In this document: positions 36,677 through 45,354 of the stretch, one piece after another
Layout of the letters: every line of letters starts with the position of its first letter
How positions within the stretch are numbered: the stretch's first letter is position 1
NCBI RefSeq assembly: GCF_006715045.1
Contig: NZ_VFML01000001.1
Location: 5,738,001 to 5,802,000, forward strand
Reading direction: 5' to 3'
DNA: 64,000 bases
Source of the DNA: Amycolatopsis cihanbeyliensis
GTDB lineage: Bacteria > Actinomycetota > Actinomycetes > Mycobacteriales > Pseudonocardiaceae
Translations under genes and position numbers: made by a program
Notes under the pieces: generated by a model
What the model was told of the DNA's origin: nothing
Database searches by the model: none
What the model saw: the letters and a program-made list of their open reading frames with translations, nothing else

Positions 36677-37279
36677 ATGTCGCCACGCCGATCAGCCGTC
36701 GAAGCCAAGCTGACTTATACGACCATCGTGGCCAGGGCCACCGAGATCGCGTCGGAGGAAGGGCTGGAGGGAGTCACGATCGGTCGGCTCGCCGCTGACT
36801 TGCGGATGAGTAAATCCGGCGTGCTCGGTCACTTCGGCGCCAAGGAGTCGCTGCAGCTGGCCGCGTTGCGGCACGCGTTGCGCATGTTCGAGCAGCAGGT
36901 GGTCGAGCGGGCCGGGCGCGAGCAACCCGGCCTGCCCCGGTTGCTGGCGTTATGTGAGGCGTGGATCGACTTTCTGGCGACGGTGGATCTTCCCGGCGGT
37001 TGTGTGCTCACCGCCGCGTCCACCGAGTTCGACGGCAAGCCGGGGCAGGTACACGACGTCGTGGCCGAGGCGTGGGCCGGCTGGCGGGAGACACTCGGCG
37101 CGGAGGTCGCGCGCGCGGTGACGGATGGCGACCTGCCCGAGCTCGAGGTCGAGCAGGTGGTATTCGAGCTGGTGGCGATCGGCCCCGCGGTGAACCAGGC
37201 CCTGCAGTTGCACGGCGATCGGGACGCCGTCCGGCACGCTCACCGCGCGGTACGGCGGACTCTCGGCCTGTCGTCCTGA
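36677..37279 (+). CDS. TetR-family regulator (TetR_C_6/YcdC-like)
   Basis: A 200-residue TetR-family protein. The helix-turn-helix is TIGRLAADLRMSKSGVLGHF, followed by GAKESLQLAALRHA. The C-terminal domain has LPGGCVLTAASTEFDGKPG, a pattern of the TetR_C_33/YcdC-like group often linked to hydrolase genes. It is divergent from the MBL-fold gene, which is its likely target. Confidence 0.87.
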   Translation: MSPRRSAVEAKLTYTTIVARATEIASEEGLEGVTIGRLAADLRMSKSGVLGHFGAKESLQLAALRHALRMFEQQVVERAGREQPGLPRLLALCEAWIDFLATVDLPGGCVLTAASTEFDGKPGQVHDVVAEAWAGWRETLGAEVARAVTDGDLPELEVEQVVFELVAIGPAVNQALQLHGDRDAVRHAHRAVRRTLGLSS

Positions 37280-37342
37280 CCGGCGCACGAAGTCGTTTGC
37301 TGGATCGGCAACAAACTTTGCGGCTCTGTCCGGTCGGGACGC

Positions 37343-38380
37343 ATGGTGGTCGCGGAGGTGGTCGTGGTGACCGATCAGTTGAGGAACGGCTATGACGTGG
37401 TGGTCGTCGGTGGTGGCGCCGCCGGGCTGAACGGGGCGTTGATGCTGGCGAGGGCGCGGCGGTCGGTGGTGGTCATCGACGCCGGTGCTCCGCGCAATGC
37501 CCCGGCCGCGGGAGTGCACGGGCTGCTTGCCCAGGACGGGACGCCGCCGGCGACGTTGTTGGAGCGGGGGCGGGCGGAGGTCCGCCGGTACGGGGGTGAC
37601 GTGGTGTCCGGCGAGGTCGGCACCGTGCTTCGGGGGGACACCGGGTTCACGGTGGCGCTGGCCGATGGCCGGCGGGTCCGCGCGCGCCGGTTGCTGGTGA
37701 CCACCGGGCTGGTCGACGAGCTGCCGGAGGTGCCGGGACTGCGGGAGCGGTGGGGACGGGACGTGCTGCACTGCCCGTACTGCCATGGTTGGGAGGTCCG
37801 GGACCGGGCCATCGGCGTGCTGGCCTGCGGGCCGATGTCGGTGCACCAGGTGTTGCTGTTCCGGCAGTTGAGCGCGGATGTCACGTTCTTCACGCACACC
37901 CGGCCGGAGCCGACCGAGGAGCAGGCGGAGCAACTGGCCGCTCGCGGCATCGCCGTGGTGCCGGGGGAGGTGGCTTCCCTGGAGGTCGCGGGGGACCGGA
38001 TCACCGGCCTTCGGCTGGGCGACGGCACCGTCGTCGACCGCGAGGTGGTGACGGTCGCACCGCGGATGGTGGCGCGGGCCGGGTTCCTGGCCGGCCTCGG
38101 GCTGCGGCCCGCGGAGCACCCGATGGGCGAGCACATCCCCGCCGACAGGACCGGCCGTACCGAGGTGCCCGGGGTGTGGGTCGCCGGAAACGTGACCGAC
38201 CCGGCTGCCCAGGTGGGCGCGGCCGCGGCGGCGGGCGCCGGTGCGGGGGCCCAGATCAATGCCGACCTGGTCACCGAGGACACCCGCCGCGCGGTCGTCG
38301 CCTTCCGGGACCCGTTCTCGCCCGAGACCGAGGCACGGGTCGCCGAACTGGTGCTGGGCGACCGCCGGCACGGCCTGTGA
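37343..38380 (+). CDS. Thioredoxin-reductase-like FAD/NAD(P)H oxidoreductase
   Basis: A 345-residue flavoprotein of the low-molecular-weight thioredoxin reductase family. FAD binding is at VVVGGGAAGLNGALMLARA, the redox pair is CPYC (Cys144 and Cys147, HCPYCHGWE), and the C-terminal FAD motif is GVWVAGNVTDPAAQVG. The NADPH motif GxGxxA is weak (VLACGPMSVH), so the natural electron donor is uncertain. Related stand-alone proteins act as disulfide reductases or oxidases in natural-product pathways. ATG 37343 is used; GTG 37364 is a possible shorter start. Confidence 0.85.
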   Translation: MVVAEVVVVTDQLRNGYDVVVVGGGAAGLNGALMLARARRSVVVIDAGAPRNAPAAGVHGLLAQDGTPPATLLERGRAEVRRYGGDVVSGEVGTVLRGDTGFTVALADGRRVRARRLLVTTGLVDELPEVPGLRERWGRDVLHCPYCHGWEVRDRAIGVLACGPMSVHQVLLFRQLSADVTFFTHTRPEPTEEQAEQLAARGIAVVPGEVASLEVAGDRITGLRLGDGTVVDREVVTVAPRMVARAGFLAGLGLRPAEHPMGEHIPADRTGRTEVPGVWVAGNVTDPAAQVGAAAAAGAGAGAQINADLVTEDTRRAVVAFRDPFSPETEARVAELVLGDRRHGL

Positions 38381-38407
38381 CTCCGTAGCGGCCGCCGCTG
38401 CGCGAGG

Positions 38408-38905
38408 TCAGCGAACGGCGGGCGGTACCAGCTCGGCGCCCTGCAGGTACTCCATCGCGGCGATCCACTCGGGATCGTCGAACCTGCGCAGGAACTTCTC
38501 CTCGGGCACGTCCTCGACCCGGGTGTGGATCCACCACAGGTTCCCGAACGGGTCGCGCACCCGTGCCACCCGGTCACCGAACGGCGCCGTCGTCGGCTCG
38601 GTGACCGAGGTTCCGCCCGCCTCGACCGCCCTTCGGTACGTGGCGTCGCCGTCGTGCACGTACAGCCGCAGGAACGCGGGAGTGTCCGGGTAGTGCGGCT
38701 TCCCGTCGAAGGCCATGACGACGGAGTCACCGATCCGGAACTCGGCATGCCCGATGATGCCGTGCTCGTCGGCTATCCGCGCGAGTTCCTCGGCGTCGAA
38801 CGCGGCTGCCACGTAGTCGAGGAGATCGGCGGTGCTGCGCGCGATGATCCACGGGGTGACGGTGCCGTAGCCCGCCGGGGCCGGATGGTTCGGCCGGGTG
38901 CTCAT
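38408..38905 (-). CDS. Glyoxalase/VOC-superfamily protein (PhnB-like)
   Basis: A 165-residue VOC-fold protein. Two beta-alpha-beta-beta-beta modules are visible; the second carries DRVARVRDPFGNLWWIHT, the most typical segment of this group. Start at ATG 38905. Members bind small substrates or drugs, or isomerise them; no specific function can be assigned. It is convergent with the thioredoxin-reductase-like gene at 27 bp and followed upstream by an F420-type oxidoreductase gene 51 bp away on the same strand. Confidence 0.85.
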   Translation of the reverse strand: MSTRPNHPAPAGYGTVTPWIIARSTADLLDYVAAAFDAEELARIADEHGIIGHAEFRIGDSVVMAFDGKPHYPDTPAFLRLYVHDGDATYRRAVEAGGTSVTEPTTAPFGDRVARVRDPFGNLWWIHTRVEDVPEEKFLRRFDDPEWIAAMEYLQGAELVPPAVR

Positions 38906-38956
38906 GGGTTTCCCCTCTCGCCGCCCTGGCGTCGATGTCCTCGTGCTCAGCACACC

Positions 38957-39871
38957 CTATGAACCATTCCGGCCACTTTCCGTCCGCTTTGTCGGCGGGA
39001 GGCTGATGGCCAGGGCCTCCAGAGCGGCGGCCTGACGATGCGGGGGAACGCCGGACATGGTGAAGCCCCAGTGCAGCTCGTCCACACCGGCCGCGGCCGC
39101 CTGTTCCAGATCGGTCACGGCTCGGCGGGCGAAGGCGGACACCGGCTCGTCCGGGTCCTCGACGGCCCACTCCGACATCAGCTGCGCGACCACCGGACCG
39201 GTGCCACCGGCCGCCCGGTACCAGGCGATCTGGGCGGCGCTGCTTTCCCAGTCCCGGACGCCGGTGACGAAGCCGTCGCCGAGCCGAGCCGCCCGTTCCA
39301 CCGCCGGCCGCGCCACGGCGCCGATCCGCACCGGTATGCCGTGCACCGGCTTCGGGCCGACCCGGGAACTCGGGATCCGGTACCGAGGGCCCTCATGCTC
39401 CACCGGATCCGGGCCCCAGCAGGCGCGTAGTGCCGCGAGGTAGTCCTCGAACCCGGCACCACGCCGGGACAGTGGGACGCCGACCGCGGTGAACTCCTCG
39501 GGCAGCCACCCCTGCCCGATCCCGGCGTCCAGGCGCCCGCCGGAGAGCTGGTCGAGGGTGGCCAGCCGCCTCGCCAGCACGACCGGTGGCTGGAAGAGGG
39601 CGTTCACCACCCCGGTGGCCAGCCTGACCCGGCGGGTGTGCGCGGAGGCCCAGGTAAGGACCTCCACGATGTCCCACACGTCGTACTCGGGCAGCCCCAT
39701 CTCGTTGCACCAGTCGGGCCCCGCGGGCAGCAGCAGCCGCTCGGTCGCCGAGACGGCGTGGAACCCCAGTCGATCGGCGGCCACGGCCACCGTGACGATG
39801 GCCTCGGCGCTGGTGTGCGGGCCGAAGCTGGGCAGGCTCACACCCACCCGGGGCAACTGCTTGTCCGGCAC
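38957..39871 (-). CDS. LLM-class flavin/F420-dependent oxidoreductase
   Basis: A 304-residue luciferase-like monooxygenase-fold protein. Family markers are GVSLPSFGPHTSAEAIVTVA at the N-terminus, RVRLATGVVNALFQPPVVLA, and LDQLSGGRLDAGIGQGWLPEE, the hallmark of F420-dependent LLM oxidoreductases of actinomycetes. The cofactor is more probably F420 than FMN. It is co-directional with the VOC protein and divergent from the DGPF-ECF42 operon. Confidence 0.88.
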   Translation of the reverse strand: MPDKQLPRVGVSLPSFGPHTSAEAIVTVAVAADRLGFHAVSATERLLLPAGPDWCNEMGLPEYDVWDIVEVLTWASAHTRRVRLATGVVNALFQPPVVLARRLATLDQLSGGRLDAGIGQGWLPEEFTAVGVPLSRRGAGFEDYLAALRACWGPDPVEHEGPRYRIPSSRVGPKPVHGIPVRIGAVARPAVERAARLGDGFVTGVRDWESSAAQIAWYRAAGGTGPVVAQLMSEWAVEDPDEPVSAFARRAVTDLEQAAAAGVDELHWGFTMSGVPPHRQAAALEALAISLPPTKRTESGRNGS

Positions 39872-39922
39872 GCAAGATCCTCCTCGTCGGTGTCCGGCGC
39901 CGTTGCGGCGCCTGCGGGGTGA

Positions 39923-39981
39923 GTCGGAGCCGCCGTGGCGTTCTCGACATCGGATGTCGAGCAGCGCGCACCGGCTCCGAC
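39923..39981. repeat. Nested perfect inverted repeats upstream of the DGPF-ECF42 operon
   Basis: Outer arms GTCGGAGCCG (39923-39932) and CGGCTCCGAC (39972-39981) enclose inner arms CTCGACAT (39943-39950) and ATGTCGAG (39954-39961) around CGG. The right half contains the candidate ECF42 promoter (39955-39982). The structure could form a cruciform or RNA hairpin, or be a regulator site. Confidence 0.7.
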
Positions 39982-39982
39982 C
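39955..39982 (+). promoter_or_regulatory. Candidate ECF42-dependent promoter
   Basis: TGTCGA (39955-39960) and CGACC (39978-39982) are 17 bp apart, matching the -35 TGTCGA and -10 CGA pattern reported for ECF42 promoters of DGPF operons. The DGPF gene starts 51 bp downstream. This supports autoregulation. Confidence 0.5.
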
Positions 39983-40032
39983 CGTTCATGCGGGGCGCCC
40001 GAAGGAGGCGCCGGAGTAGCTAAGGAGTGGAC

Positions 40033-40401
40033 GTGAAGTATCTGCTGATCATGCATGGCAACCCGCGGGTCTGGGAGGCGCTCACCGAGGAGGAGCGCGA
40101 TGAGGTGATGAACGGGCACGGTGAGTTCATCAAGACCATCCAAGAGTCCGGCGAGATGGTCAGCACGCAAGCGCTTGCGGATCCGTCGAACAGTGCGGTG
40201 GTGCGGGTCAGGGACGGGGTGCCCGCGGTGACCGATGGCCCGTACCTCGAAGCCAAGGAGCACTTTGCCGGCTACTACCTGGTCGATTGCGAGAGTAGGG
40301 AACGCGCGCTGGAGCTGGCTGCCCTCATCCCGGACGCGCGGGTCGACGGCCTCGGCATCGAGGTGCGGCCGGTGATGTTCTCGGCCGGAACGGAGATGTG
40401 A
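40033..40401 (+). CDS. DGPF/YCII-related protein
   Basis: A 122-residue YCII-related (DGPF-domain) protein: MKYLLIMHGN at the start and TDGPYLEAKEHFAGYYLVD in the middle, a variant of the DGPF motif. The GTG at 40033 with TAAGGAG upstream is chosen over GTG 40027. Such proteins are the conserved partners and targets of ECF42 sigma factors; their biochemical role is unknown. The stop overlaps the GTG of the sigma gene (GTGA). Confidence 0.9.
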   Translation: MKYLLIMHGNPRVWEALTEEERDEVMNGHGEFIKTIQESGEMVSTQALADPSNSAVVRVRDGVPAVTDGPYLEAKEHFAGYYLVDCESRERALELAALIPDARVDGLGIEVRPVMFSAGTEM

Positions 40402-41630
40402 GTACCGGCGATCGCGTCGAGGACCTGCTGCGCCCGCTGGTGCCGCAGGCCCTCGGCACGCTCGTGCGGCGATACGGCCGGTTCGACGCCTGTGAGGACG
40501 CGGTGCAGGAGGCGGTGCTCGCCGCGCTGGTGCAGTGGCCCGCGGAAGGGACACCGGAGCATCCGAAGGCCTGGCTCATCACGGTGGCCTCCCGCAGGCT
40601 TGCCGACCAGTGGCGCAGCGAGCGGGCGCGCAGGCGACGCGAGGAGGTCGTCGCCGTGCTGGAACCAGCCGAGCCGCCGCGGCCGGTGGGCACCGATGAC
40701 ACGCTGACCCTGCTGTTCCTGTGCTGCCATCCGGCGCTGTCCCCGCCCTCGGCGCTGGCGCTGACCCTGCGCGCGGTCGGCGGGCTGACCACGGCGGAGA
40801 TCGCCAGGGCCTTCCTGGTCCCGGAAGCCACGATGGCGCAACGGATCAGTAGGGCCAAGCAGCGGATCAAGGCCGAGGGCGTACCACTGCGGGCGCCCGC
40901 CCAGCAGGAGTGGGCCGATCGGCTCCGGGTCGTGCTGCACGTGCTCTACCTGCTCTTCACCGAGGGGTACACCGCCACCTCGGGGTCCGAGTTGCAGCGC
41001 GGTGAGCTGGCCGCGGAGGCCATTCGGCTGGCCCGCGCCGTGCACGAGGCCCTGCCCGAGCACGGTGAGGTCGCCGGGTTGCTCGCGCTCATGCTGCTCA
41101 CCGACGCCAGGCGTGCCGCCCGCACCGGGCCGGACGGCATGCTGGTCCCGCTCGCCGAGCAGGATCGCGGCCGGTGGGATCGGGAGTCCATTCAGGAGGG
41201 TTGCGCGCTCGTCGCCGACTCGCTGGCCCGGTCAGACCTCGGCGAGTATCAGCTGCAGGCGGCGATCGCGGCCGTGCACGACGAGGCGGCAAGCGCCGAG
41301 GACACCGATTGGCCGCAGGTTCTCGTGCTGTACCGGATCCTCGAGCGGGTATCGGGCAATCCGATGGTCACCCTCAACCGGGCGATCGCGGTGGCGATGG
41401 TGCACGGGCCGCACGCGGGCCTCGACCTGTTGGAGTGGCTCGACGCCGACGACCGGCTGGCGGACCATCACCGGCTCGCCGCGGTACGCGGTCACCTGCG
41501 CGAACTCGCCGGTGAGCACGAGGCGGCGCGGGCCGCCTACCGGCTGGCCGCCCGCCGGACGACCAGCCTGGCCGAGCGGCGCTACCTCGAAGCCAGGGCC
41601 GCCCGGCTGTGGCCGCACCCGACCCGCTGA
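40398..41630 (+). CDS. ECF42-type sigma factor with C-terminal TPR-like extension
   Basis: A 410-residue sigma factor: sigma region 2 (FDACEDAVQEAVLAALVQW), region 4 (GGLTTAEIARAFLVPEATMA) and a long helical C-terminus (LYLLFTEGYTATSGSELQRG, then TLNRAIAVAM) needed for activity in this group. It has no anti-sigma partner; instead it follows the DGPF gene with an overlapping start. It is a paralogue of the orphan at 28704. It probably activates the promoter at 39955. Confidence 0.92.
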   Translation: MSTGDRVEDLLRPLVPQALGTLVRRYGRFDACEDAVQEAVLAALVQWPAEGTPEHPKAWLITVASRRLADQWRSERARRRREEVVAVLEPAEPPRPVGTDDTLTLLFLCCHPALSPPSALALTLRAVGGLTTAEIARAFLVPEATMAQRISRAKQRIKAEGVPLRAPAQQEWADRLRVVLHVLYLLFTEGYTATSGSELQRGELAAEAIRLARAVHEALPEHGEVAGLLALMLLTDARRAARTGPDGMLVPLAEQDRGRWDRESIQEGCALVADSLARSDLGEYQLQAAIAAVHDEAASAEDTDWPQVLVLYRILERVSGNPMVTLNRAIAVAMVHGPHAGLDLLEWLDADDRLADHHRLAAVRGHLRELAGEHEAARAAYRLAARRTTSLAERRYLEARAARLWPHPTR

Positions 41631-41643
41631 CGCCCGACCACAT

Positions 41644-41764
41644 CGTGTTTGCGCCGCACGCGCGCGTGTTTGCCGCTCATGCGCGCGTGTTGGCCGTCGC
41701 CGACGGCAAACACGGTTACGTGGACAGCAAACACGGTTACGTGGACGGCAAACACGATGGGTGT
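41644..41764. repeat. Array D: three reverse and three forward 21-bp repeats
   Basis: Three reverse units (41644, 41665, 41686) meet three forward units (41702, 41723, 41744) head to head, with five bases shared at the centre. The outer ends form CATCGTGTTTGC (41641-41652) and GCAAACACGATG (41748-41759), a perfect 12-bp pair, so the whole 121-bp array can fold into one long hairpin. It fills the gap between the ECF42 gene (stop 41630) and the convergent methyltransferase (stop 41764) and is the only symmetrical member of the family seen here. Confidence 0.9.
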
Positions 41765-42390
41765 CATGCGGGTTTGCGGGCGGCGATGCGTTCGACGATG
41801 CCAAGCTTGAAGCGTTCCTGCCGCTCGATCGTGAAACCCCGCTCCCGCACATGCACCAGCGGCCTGCGGCGGTAGTTCTCCCCGCCCAACGGGACGGACG
41901 CCACCTCGATCAGGCGTTGCGCCGCGCGTGCGAGCAGGGCGGTGCTGACCACGTGGTCGGCCAGCAACAGCAGCCCGCCGGGGCGCAGCACCCGCCACAT
42001 CTGCCCGACCGCCGCCCGGTCGTCCGGGACCGCGCACAGCGAGAAGGTGCAGACCACGGTGTCGAAGGAGTCGTCGGGGAACTCCAGCTCCTGAGCGTCC
42101 CCGAGACGCAGGTCCGTGCCCTGGCGCCTCGACTCCGCGCGCCGGCGCGCCTGCTCCAGCATGGCCGGGCTGAAGTCGATGCCGGTCAGCCGCACGTCGT
42201 CGGGGTAGCGGTGCAGGTTCAGGCCGGTTCCCACGGCCACCTCCAGCACCTCGCCGCGCGCCTGGTCGCAGATCCACTGCCTGGTGTCGCCGAAGAAGCG
42301 CCGGTCGGCGAAGTCCATCTGCCGGTCGTAGGAGCGCGAGTGCCGGTCCCAGTACCGGCGCAGCTTTTCCTGCCTCGAGACACCGGACAT
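41764..42390 (-). CDS. SAM-dependent class I methyltransferase
   Basis: A 208-residue methyltransferase. Motif I is VLEVAVGTGLNLHRYP, motif II is LTGIDFSPAMLEQARRRAE, and motif III/post is FDTVVCTFSLCAVPD and RVLRPGGLLLLADHV. It resembles the UbiE/phosphatidylethanolamine methyltransferase-like group, but the substrate is unknown. The ATG at 42390 (MSGVSRQEKLRRYWDRHS) is chosen over an upstream in-frame ATG. Its 3' end abuts array D. Confidence 0.87.
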   Translation of the reverse strand: MSGVSRQEKLRRYWDRHSRSYDRQMDFADRRFFGDTRQWICDQARGEVLEVAVGTGLNLHRYPDDVRLTGIDFSPAMLEQARRRAESRRQGTDLRLGDAQELEFPDDSFDTVVCTFSLCAVPDDRAAVGQMWRVLRPGGLLLLADHVVSTALLARAAQRLIEVASVPLGGENYRRRPLVHVRERGFTIERQERFKLGIVERIAARKPA

Positions 42391-42460
42391 GGCAACCATC
42401 CTCTCGCTCGCTCGGGCAACCGGGACGGTGAGCCTTTCGCACCGCGGCGCCACTGGCAAC

Positions 42461-43462
42461 CTACCCGTCCACGGCCTCGGTGAGCCGTCGCCCGGCCGCG
42501 CGAAGGTAGTTCAGCACCTCGTCGTGCGCGCCGCCGTCGTCCGGAACCTCGGCGGGGCCGTCGATGGTGAACCCGACGCCGAGGCCGAGCACGCCGGCCA
42601 GTTGCCAGAAGAGCTCGGCGAGCGAGTCGGCACCGAGCCGGAACCGGCACTCGTGCTCGCCGAGTGGTTCGACCTTGCGGGGTAGCGGCGCGTAGAGCGC
42701 GGCGGAGACCTCGCCGGCCGGTGCCCGCACGGTCACCACCGCCGCGTATCGATACGGCGCGGCGGCGATGGACTCCGCGACATAGCTGCCCGCGTCCCCG
42801 GCGGGCAGTGGGCGTGGCTCGAACCGCCGCCCGGTCGGCACCGGGGCGGTGAGCCGGTCCACCCGGAAGGTGCGCCAGCCCTCCCGGCCGCGGTCGAAGG
42901 CGACCAGGTACCAGCGGCCGTACACGGTCACCAGGTTGTGCGGCTCGGCCCGGCGTGCGGTGACCTCCTCGTCGCGGGCGCGGTAGTCGAAGGAGAGCAG
43001 TTCGCGATCACGGCAGGCCGCCGCCAGTACGGTCAGGATCGCCGGGTCCACCCGCGGCCCGGCGCGCGGCGGCAGCGCGACCGTGGCATCCCCGAGGGTG
43101 GTGACCCGCTGGCGCAGCCTGCTCGGCAGCACCTGTTCCAGTTTGGCCAGCGCCCTTACCGAGGACTCCTCGATCCCGGTCACCCCGCTCGTCGCGGTGC
43201 GCAGGCCGACCGCGACGGCCACCGCTTCCTCGTCGTCCAGCAGCAGCGGGGGCAGGTTCTTGCCGGAGGCCAGCCGGTAGCCACCGGCGGTACCGGTGGT
43301 GCCCTCGACCGGGTAGCCGAGCTCGCGCAGCCGCTCGATATCGCGCCGCACGGTGCGCCCGGCGACGCCGAGCCGTTCGGCCAGTTCGGCGCCCGACCAC
43401 TCGCGCCTGCCTTGCAGCAGGGACAGCAGGCGCAGCATCCGGGCGGGCATGTTGGTCGTCAC
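42461..43462 (-). CDS. YafY-type WYL-domain transcriptional regulator
   Basis: A 333-residue regulator. The N-terminal DeoR-like helix-turn-helix is WSGAELAERLGVAGRTVRRD, and a WYL domain occupies about residues 140-310 (LLSFDYRARDEE, GRWYLVAFDRGREGWRTFRV), followed by a WCX-like C-terminus. The start is GTG 43462 (MTTNMPARMLRLLSLLQ). It is divergent from the BBE-type oxidase with 93 bp between them, so it probably controls that gene. WYL domains often bind nucleic acid or a ligand. Confidence 0.9.
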   Translation of the reverse strand: MTTNMPARMLRLLSLLQGRREWSGAELAERLGVAGRTVRRDIERLRELGYPVEGTTGTAGGYRLASGKNLPPLLLDDEEAVAVAVGLRTATSGVTGIEESSVRALAKLEQVLPSRLRQRVTTLGDATVALPPRAGPRVDPAILTVLAAACRDRELLSFDYRARDEEVTARRAEPHNLVTVYGRWYLVAFDRGREGWRTFRVDRLTAPVPTGRRFEPRPLPAGDAGSYVAESIAAAPYRYAAVVTVRAPAGEVSAALYAPLPRKVEPLGEHECRFRLGADSLAELFWQLAGVLGLGVGFTIDGPAEVPDDGGAHDEVLNYLRAAGRRLTEAVDG

Positions 43463-43555
43463 AGCTCCAGCCTCCCATGTGCTTGAGGACAACCTAAGTC
43501 CTAAAGCGTTCGTACTGTCGGTCCGGTCAGCACACCGAAAGAAGGGAACGAGGAC

Positions 43556-44938
43556 ATGAGCGAGGTCAGCACGGCGACCGTCGACGTCGGTGAGTTGACC
43601 GGACCGGTGCGCGGCCCGGTGTCGGTGCCGGGGGACGAAGGGTACGACGCGGGTCGTTCCGCCTTCCAGACCGCCGCCTGGCACCGGCCGGACGTGGTGG
43701 TGAGTGCCACCGGCCCCGCCGACGTGCGGGCCGCGGTGGCCTTCGCCGCGAGTCGCGGGCTTCCGGTGGCCGTGCAGGCCACCGGGCACGGAATGCCGCC
43801 GGCCGCGCGGGGTGGGCTGCTGGTCGACACCAGCCGGATGACCGGGGTCCGGGTCGATCCGGAGACGGGCTCCGCATGGCTGGCCGCCGGGGTGCGGTGG
43901 GATCAGGTGATCCACGAGGCCGCCCCGTACGGCCTGGCGCCGTTGTCCGGCAGCGCGGGGCATGTCGGCGCGGTTTCCTACACCCTCGGCGGCGGTGTCG
44001 GCCTGCTGAGCAGGCGATACGGCTACGCGGCCGATCACGTGCGGGCCGTCGAGGTGGTCACCCCGGACGCGCGGACGCGCAGGGTCACCGCGGAGTCCGA
44101 GCCGGACCTGTTCTGGGCGTTGCGTGGTGGGCGGAGCAACTTCGGCGTGGTCACCGGAATCGAGATCGACCTGCTGCCGGTCGCCCGGCTCTACGGGGGC
44201 GGGCTGTACTTCGCCGCCCACCTGATCCCCGAGGTGTTGGCCGCATGGCGGGAGCTGACCGCGACGGCGCCGGAGGAACTGGGCTCCTCGGTGGCGATGA
44301 TCCCGTTCCCCGATCTGGACGCGGTACCCGCGGCGCTGCGTGGCCGGCTGCTCGCGCATGTCCGGGTCGCCTTCCTCGGCACGGCGGCGCGGGCCGAGCG
44401 GTTGCTCGCGCCGCTGCGCGCGATCGGCCCCGAACCGGCCGGTGGCCTGCGGGACATGCCGTACCGGGATTCCGGCTCCATCCACAGTGAACCGCCGGTC
44501 CCGATGCCGTACCACGCCAGCCATGCCCTGCTGCCGGAACTGGACGACGCCGCGCTCGACGCGGTGCTCGAGGTCGCCGGTCCGGACGCGCCGCGGCCAC
44601 AGATCGCCGAGCTGCGGCACCTCGGCGGTGCCATGGCTCGCCCGCCCGCGGTTCCGAACGCGGTCGGGCACCGGAACGCGCGCTACGTCGCGAGCATGCT
44701 GTCCGCCGTGGACTCCTCGGGGCTGGAGGCCGTGCGCCCGCTCCACCGGCGTTTCCGTGCCGCGCTTGAGCCGCGCGGCCTCGGTAGCTGCCTGAACTTC
44801 CTCTACGGTGAGCGGGCCGGGGTCGAGCAGGTGCGCACGGCCTACGAACCGCGGGACTACCGGCGGCTGGCCGAGCTCAAGGCCAGGTACGACCCGGACA
44901 ACCTGTTCCGGCTCAACCACAACATCCCGCCCGCCTGA
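43556..44938 (+). CDS. FAD-linked oxidase with berberine-bridge-enzyme domain
   Basis: A 460-residue flavoprotein of the PCMH/BBE family. The FAD domain includes VQATGHGMPPAARGGLLVDT, where His is the usual covalent FAD attachment point, and GAVSYTLGGGVGLLSRRYG; the second attachment Cys of bicovalent members is absent. The BBE C-terminus has PRDYRRLAELKARYDPDNLF, then RLNHNIPPA. It probably oxidises a sugar or secondary metabolite. The divergent WYL regulator is the likely control protein. Confidence 0.92.
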   Translation: MSEVSTATVDVGELTGPVRGPVSVPGDEGYDAGRSAFQTAAWHRPDVVVSATGPADVRAAVAFAASRGLPVAVQATGHGMPPAARGGLLVDTSRMTGVRVDPETGSAWLAAGVRWDQVIHEAAPYGLAPLSGSAGHVGAVSYTLGGGVGLLSRRYGYAADHVRAVEVVTPDARTRRVTAESEPDLFWALRGGRSNFGVVTGIEIDLLPVARLYGGGLYFAAHLIPEVLAAWRELTATAPEELGSSVAMIPFPDLDAVPAALRGRLLAHVRVAFLGTAARAERLLAPLRAIGPEPAGGLRDMPYRDSGSIHSEPPVPMPYHASHALLPELDDAALDAVLEVAGPDAPRPQIAELRHLGGAMARPPAVPNAVGHRNARYVASMLSAVDSSGLEAVRPLHRRFRAALEPRGLGSCLNFLYGERAGVEQVRTAYEPRDYRRLAELKARYDPDNLFRLNHNIPPA

Positions 44939-44952
44939 AGATGCTCGGCCGC

Positions 44953-45249
44953 TCACCGTTGCCGCGGCGGTTCCGCCCGCCGCGGCGCGGAGTCCTCCGG
45001 CTTGCCGGTGAGCTCGATGCCGCGGTCACCGGGGAGGCCACGCGGGGAGATGGCCTGCGTCGGGCAGCAGCGGGCCGCCGCGGCCGCGGCCTGGTAGTCC
45101 CGCTCCGCCAGCCTGCGCCGGTAACGCAGCCGCCCGTCGGGGCCCAGCTCGAACAGCTCGGGCGCCTCGGCCTGGCAGATGGCATACAGCTCGCAGCGGT
45201 CGTTGTCCACGCTGATCCGTGGACCACTGCGGAAACGTTCGAAGCTCAT
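44953..45249 (-). CDS. Ferredoxin, probable [3Fe-4S] type
   Basis: A 98-residue small ferredoxin. The cluster motif is CELYAIC (C-x5-C) followed by CCPTQAI (C-P), the 3Fe-4S pattern of ferredoxins that feed cytochromes P450; QAEAPELFEL is the usual connecting segment. The C-terminal 25 residues are extra and charged. No P450 gene lies next to it in this window. It is convergent with the FAD-linked oxidase (14-bp gap). Confidence 0.88.
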   Translation of the reverse strand: MSFERFRSGPRISVDNDRCELYAICQAEAPELFELGPDGRLRYRRRLAERDYQAAAAAARCCPTQAISPRGLPGDRGIELTGKPEDSAPRRAEPPRQR

Positions 45250-45354
45250 ACCCGCTCCTCGACAATCCCGAATCGTGACTCGTACGGACAGCGCCGGAAC
45301 GCCCCTGCCCTGGTGCCCGCCCGCGCGACGGACACCAGGGCAGGGGAGAGGCTG

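Noticed and set aside
42461..44956. 831-codon minus-strand frame extending the WYL regulator
   Set aside because: Only the part from GTG 43462 matches the family; the extension runs antisense through the FAD oxidase gene.
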